Assembly (NCBI GenBank): GCA_902779075.1
Contig: CACZAK010000175.1
Location: 1-9,226, forward strand
From: an uncultured bacterium
Lineage (GTDB): Bacteria > Verrucomicrobiota > Kiritimatiellia > RFP12 > UBA1067
Length of the DNA stretch: 9,226 nt
Direction: 5' to 3'
The position numbers were made by a program, and so were the translations under genes. A model generated the notes under the pieces. The model ran no database searches and was not told where the DNA came from. It saw nothing but the letters and a program-made list of their open reading frames with translations. Numbering within the stretch: the stretch's first letter is position 1; the number at the start of each line of letters is the position of its first letter. Shown piece by piece: positions 7,849-9,226 of the stretch.

Positions 7849-7856
7849 TAAAGCGC

Positions 7857-7861
7857 AGGAG
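7857..7861 (+). promoter_or_regulatory. Ribosome binding site for the regulator
   Basis: AGGAG, eight bases before the ATG at 7870. Its last G is the first base of the in-frame GTG at 7861, which rules that GTG out as the start and fixes ATG 7870. Confidence 0.75.
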
Positions 7862-7869
7862 TGAATATA

Positions 7870-9051
7870 ATGAATCTCGCCGAACACGACAGTGGAACGA
7901 AGCGCAGCGCGATATTTGAGGAGCTGCGCAGGAACATATTGGAAAAACGCTACGCAAACGGGAAGCTTCCGAGCGAGAGGGCCCTCATGCGCCGCTTTTC
8001 CGTTTCACGCACGCACATACGGTCCATTCTCGACGAGCTGAAGGCCGAGGGTTACATCTTCGCGCGGCAGGGCTCGGGCATGTACGTGTCGCGCCGCGCG
8101 AGGACGATGGGCGGGAAAATCGGGATAATGATAACCGGCGCCTTTCGCGAAGGGGAGGGAGGCGTCCTTCCGACTATAATAGCGGAGTTCGCGCGCGAAG
8201 CCGGGAGAAACGGATACGGCGTGGAGATGGTCGAAGTTCTGCCCGACGGCGCGGTGAACTGGCAGGAGAAACTCCTTCGCATCGCGCGGAACCTGGTCGA
8301 CAAAGGCGTTTCCGGAGTCATCTACCAGCCGATAGACTTCCCGGGCGACAGCCCTGCTGTGAACCGCTCGGTCCTTTCGCTGTTCGACAAGGCGGGCATC
8401 CCTGTTGCGCTTTTCGACTACGACATAGTGCCCACGCCGGAGAGGAGCGAATACGACCTGGTCGGCATAGACAATTTCGACGCCGGGCGGCTTATCGGGC
8501 AGTGCCTCGTCCGCAGCGGGGCGAAACGGATCGCCTTCATGATGGAGGACAACTGGTCCTTGAGCGTCCTCGGCCGTATGGAGGGCGTGAAGTACGCCGT
8601 TTCGATGTCAGGATGCGCGGCGCACGACTTCGCTATCTACTCGATGCCGGAGGATACGGCCGCGCTCAGCAGAATCCTCGGCAAGCGTAACCGCCCCGAC
8701 GCGATAATATGCGGAAACGACTTTCTCGCCATAAGGCTCATGGCCGCGCTGGAGAAGCTGGGCATGCGGGTGCCGGAAGACTTGATGGTAGCGGGCTTTG
8801 ACGACATACCTCTCGCGTCCCTTCAGAATCCTCCGCTCACGACCATACGCCAGCCCTGTGCGAGCCTCGCGCATACGCTCTTTGCAGCCCTCTTGCGCCG
8901 AATGGCCGATCCGTCCCTCCCTCCTTCCACGATATACATGAACGCGACCTTGGTCGAGCGCGCCTCGACCATCCGGAGCACAACCCAGTCCACGCCGCCG
9001 CGTCGCAGACACGATGCGCGGCGTCCAAAAGAAAGAAGCAAGACAAAATGA
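7870..9051 (+). CDS. GntR-type winged-helix regulator with LacI-type sugar-sensing domain
   Basis: A cytoplasmic transcription regulator of 393 residues. Residues about 10-75 are a GntR-family winged helix, with the signature LPSERALMRRFSVSRTHIRS followed by ILDELKAEGYIFARQGSGMYV. Residues about 80-367 are a LacI/GalR-type periplasmic-binding-like sensor: KIGIMITGAF, VGIDNFDAGRLIGQCLVRSGAKRIAFM, DAIICGNDFLAIRLM, VAGFDDIPLASLQNPPLTTIRQP and a closing LVERAST. This family architecture binds sugars and usually controls neighbouring catabolic genes; a mannose or mannoside ligand is inferred from the neighbours. After residue about 368 there is an unusual basic tail (PPRRRHDARRPKERSKTK) not expected in LacI sensors. 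The start at ATG 7870 is supported by AGGAG at 7857-7861. The stop overlaps the start of the next GH92 gene (ATGA), so the two are probably translationally coupled. Whether it represses or activates cannot be told. Confidence 0.9.
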   Translation: MNLAEHDSGTKRSAIFEELRRNILEKRYANGKLPSERALMRRFSVSRTHIRSILDELKAEGYIFARQGSGMYVSRRARTMGGKIGIMITGAFREGEGGVLPTIIAEFAREAGRNGYGVEMVEVLPDGAVNWQEKLLRIARNLVDKGVSGVIYQPIDFPGDSPAVNRSVLSLFDKAGIPVALFDYDIVPTPERSEYDLVGIDNFDAGRLIGQCLVRSGAKRIAFMMEDNWSLSVLGRMEGVKYAVSMSGCAAHDFAIYSMPEDTAALSRILGKRNRPDAIICGNDFLAIRLMAALEKLGMRVPEDLMVAGFDDIPLASLQNPPLTTIRQPCASLAHTLFAALLRRMADPSLPPSTIYMNATLVERASTIRSTTQSTPPRRRHDARRPKERSKTK

Positions 9052-9226
9052 AAATAGCCGTGGTCGCGGCGGCAGGTGCGATTGCCCTTGCCGCAGAAGC
9101 GCATGCCGACTCGCAGCCTCTCGATTATGTTCGTGCGACGACGGGTACGATCAATTCGTTCGCGTTGTCGGCGGGCAACGTGTATCCCGCCATCTGCCGT
9201 CCGTGGGGCGGTCCCATGTGGGCGCC
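9048..9226 (+). CDS. GH92 family alpha-mannosidase, N-terminal fragment
   Basis: Only the first 59 residues lie in the window; the frame runs off the right edge. The signal peptide is clear (MKIAVVAAAGAIALAAEAHA, likely cut before DSQP), so the product is exported. The mature start, DYVRATTGTINSFALSAGNV followed by YPAICRPWGGPMWAP, matches the N-terminus of the GH92 branch whose members read roughly NtYPAI-x-x-PWG-x-x-x-W-x-P. That differs from the IGTGGNGHAFPGAAYPFG start of the GH92 module at 1122-4655, so the two enzymes probably belong to different subgroups and may cut different mannose linkages (inference). No good Shine-Dalgarno is visible (AAAGAAAGAAG only), which suggests reliance on coupling with the regulator through the ATGA overlap. 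Confidence 0.75.
   Translation, partial: MKIAVVAAAGAIALAAEAHADSQPLDYVRATTGTINSFALSAGNVYPAICRPWGGPMWA

Noticed and set aside
7825..7853. Intrinsic terminator at the CotH/regulator junction
   Set aside because: The inverted repeat is AT-rich and followed by TAAAG rather than a T run, so it does not meet the usual pattern.
7866..7871. Perfect TATAAT sequence
   Set aside because: It overlaps the start codon of the regulator, so a transcript from it would begin inside the gene; no proper -35 box at 16-18 bases.
8996..9023. CGCCGCG / CGCGGCG inverted repeat before the second GH92
   Set aside because: Seven-base GC-only arms with a 14-base spacer in GC-rich coding sequence and no T run after it; easily chance.

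Overview
The window is a GC-rich stretch (about 60% by eye) with five genes on the plus strand, packed like an operon. The gaps are 29 and 26 bases, and two junctions overlap (TGATG at 4653-4657 and ATGA at 9048-9051). Gene content points to a secreted-carbohydrate-enzyme locus of a PVC-superphylum bacterium. A gut or rumen Kiritimatiellae or Lentisphaerae/Verrucomicrobia lineage is my best guess: it rests on a beta-helical surface protein with an autotransporter-associated strand repeat but no barrel, a LamG-like/lamin-tail/CotH protein, and a hybrid GntR-LacI regulator. No rRNA or marker gene is present, so the taxonomy is inference.

Layout: (1) 1-1092 is the C-terminal part of a large beta-helical surface protein. 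(2) 1122-4655 is a secreted two-enzyme fusion, an N-terminal GH125 (exo-alpha-1,6-mannosidase family) joined to a C-terminal GH92 (exo-alpha-mannosidase family). (3) 4655-7843 is a large multidomain protein: a LamG-like sandwich, a lamin-tail domain, a chitobiase-C-terminal-like domain, a CotH kinase domain and a second chitobiase-C-terminal-like domain. (4) 7870-9051 is a transcription regulator with a GntR winged helix and a LacI-type sugar-sensing domain. (5) 9048 to the window edge is the start of a second, different GH92.

Read together, this looks like an alpha-mannoside utilisation locus, for host or plant N-glycans or fungal mannan. GH125 and GH92 activities would trim alpha-mannose outside the cytoplasm, and the LacI-type sensor probably responds to a mannose-derived ligand. 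Two unrelated large proteins that probably act at the cell surface end in the same C-terminal pattern, G-[FL]-x-[LV]-K-I-R-stop, encoded by an identical 12-base sequence ending at the stop codon. That shared tail, the GH125-GH92 fusion, a perfect 8+8 base inverted repeat just before the regulator, and a possible promoter inside the CotH gene are the points most worth checking. No CRISPR array, tRNA, insertion sequence or clear intrinsic terminator was seen. There is no gene-free stretch longer than 29 bases.
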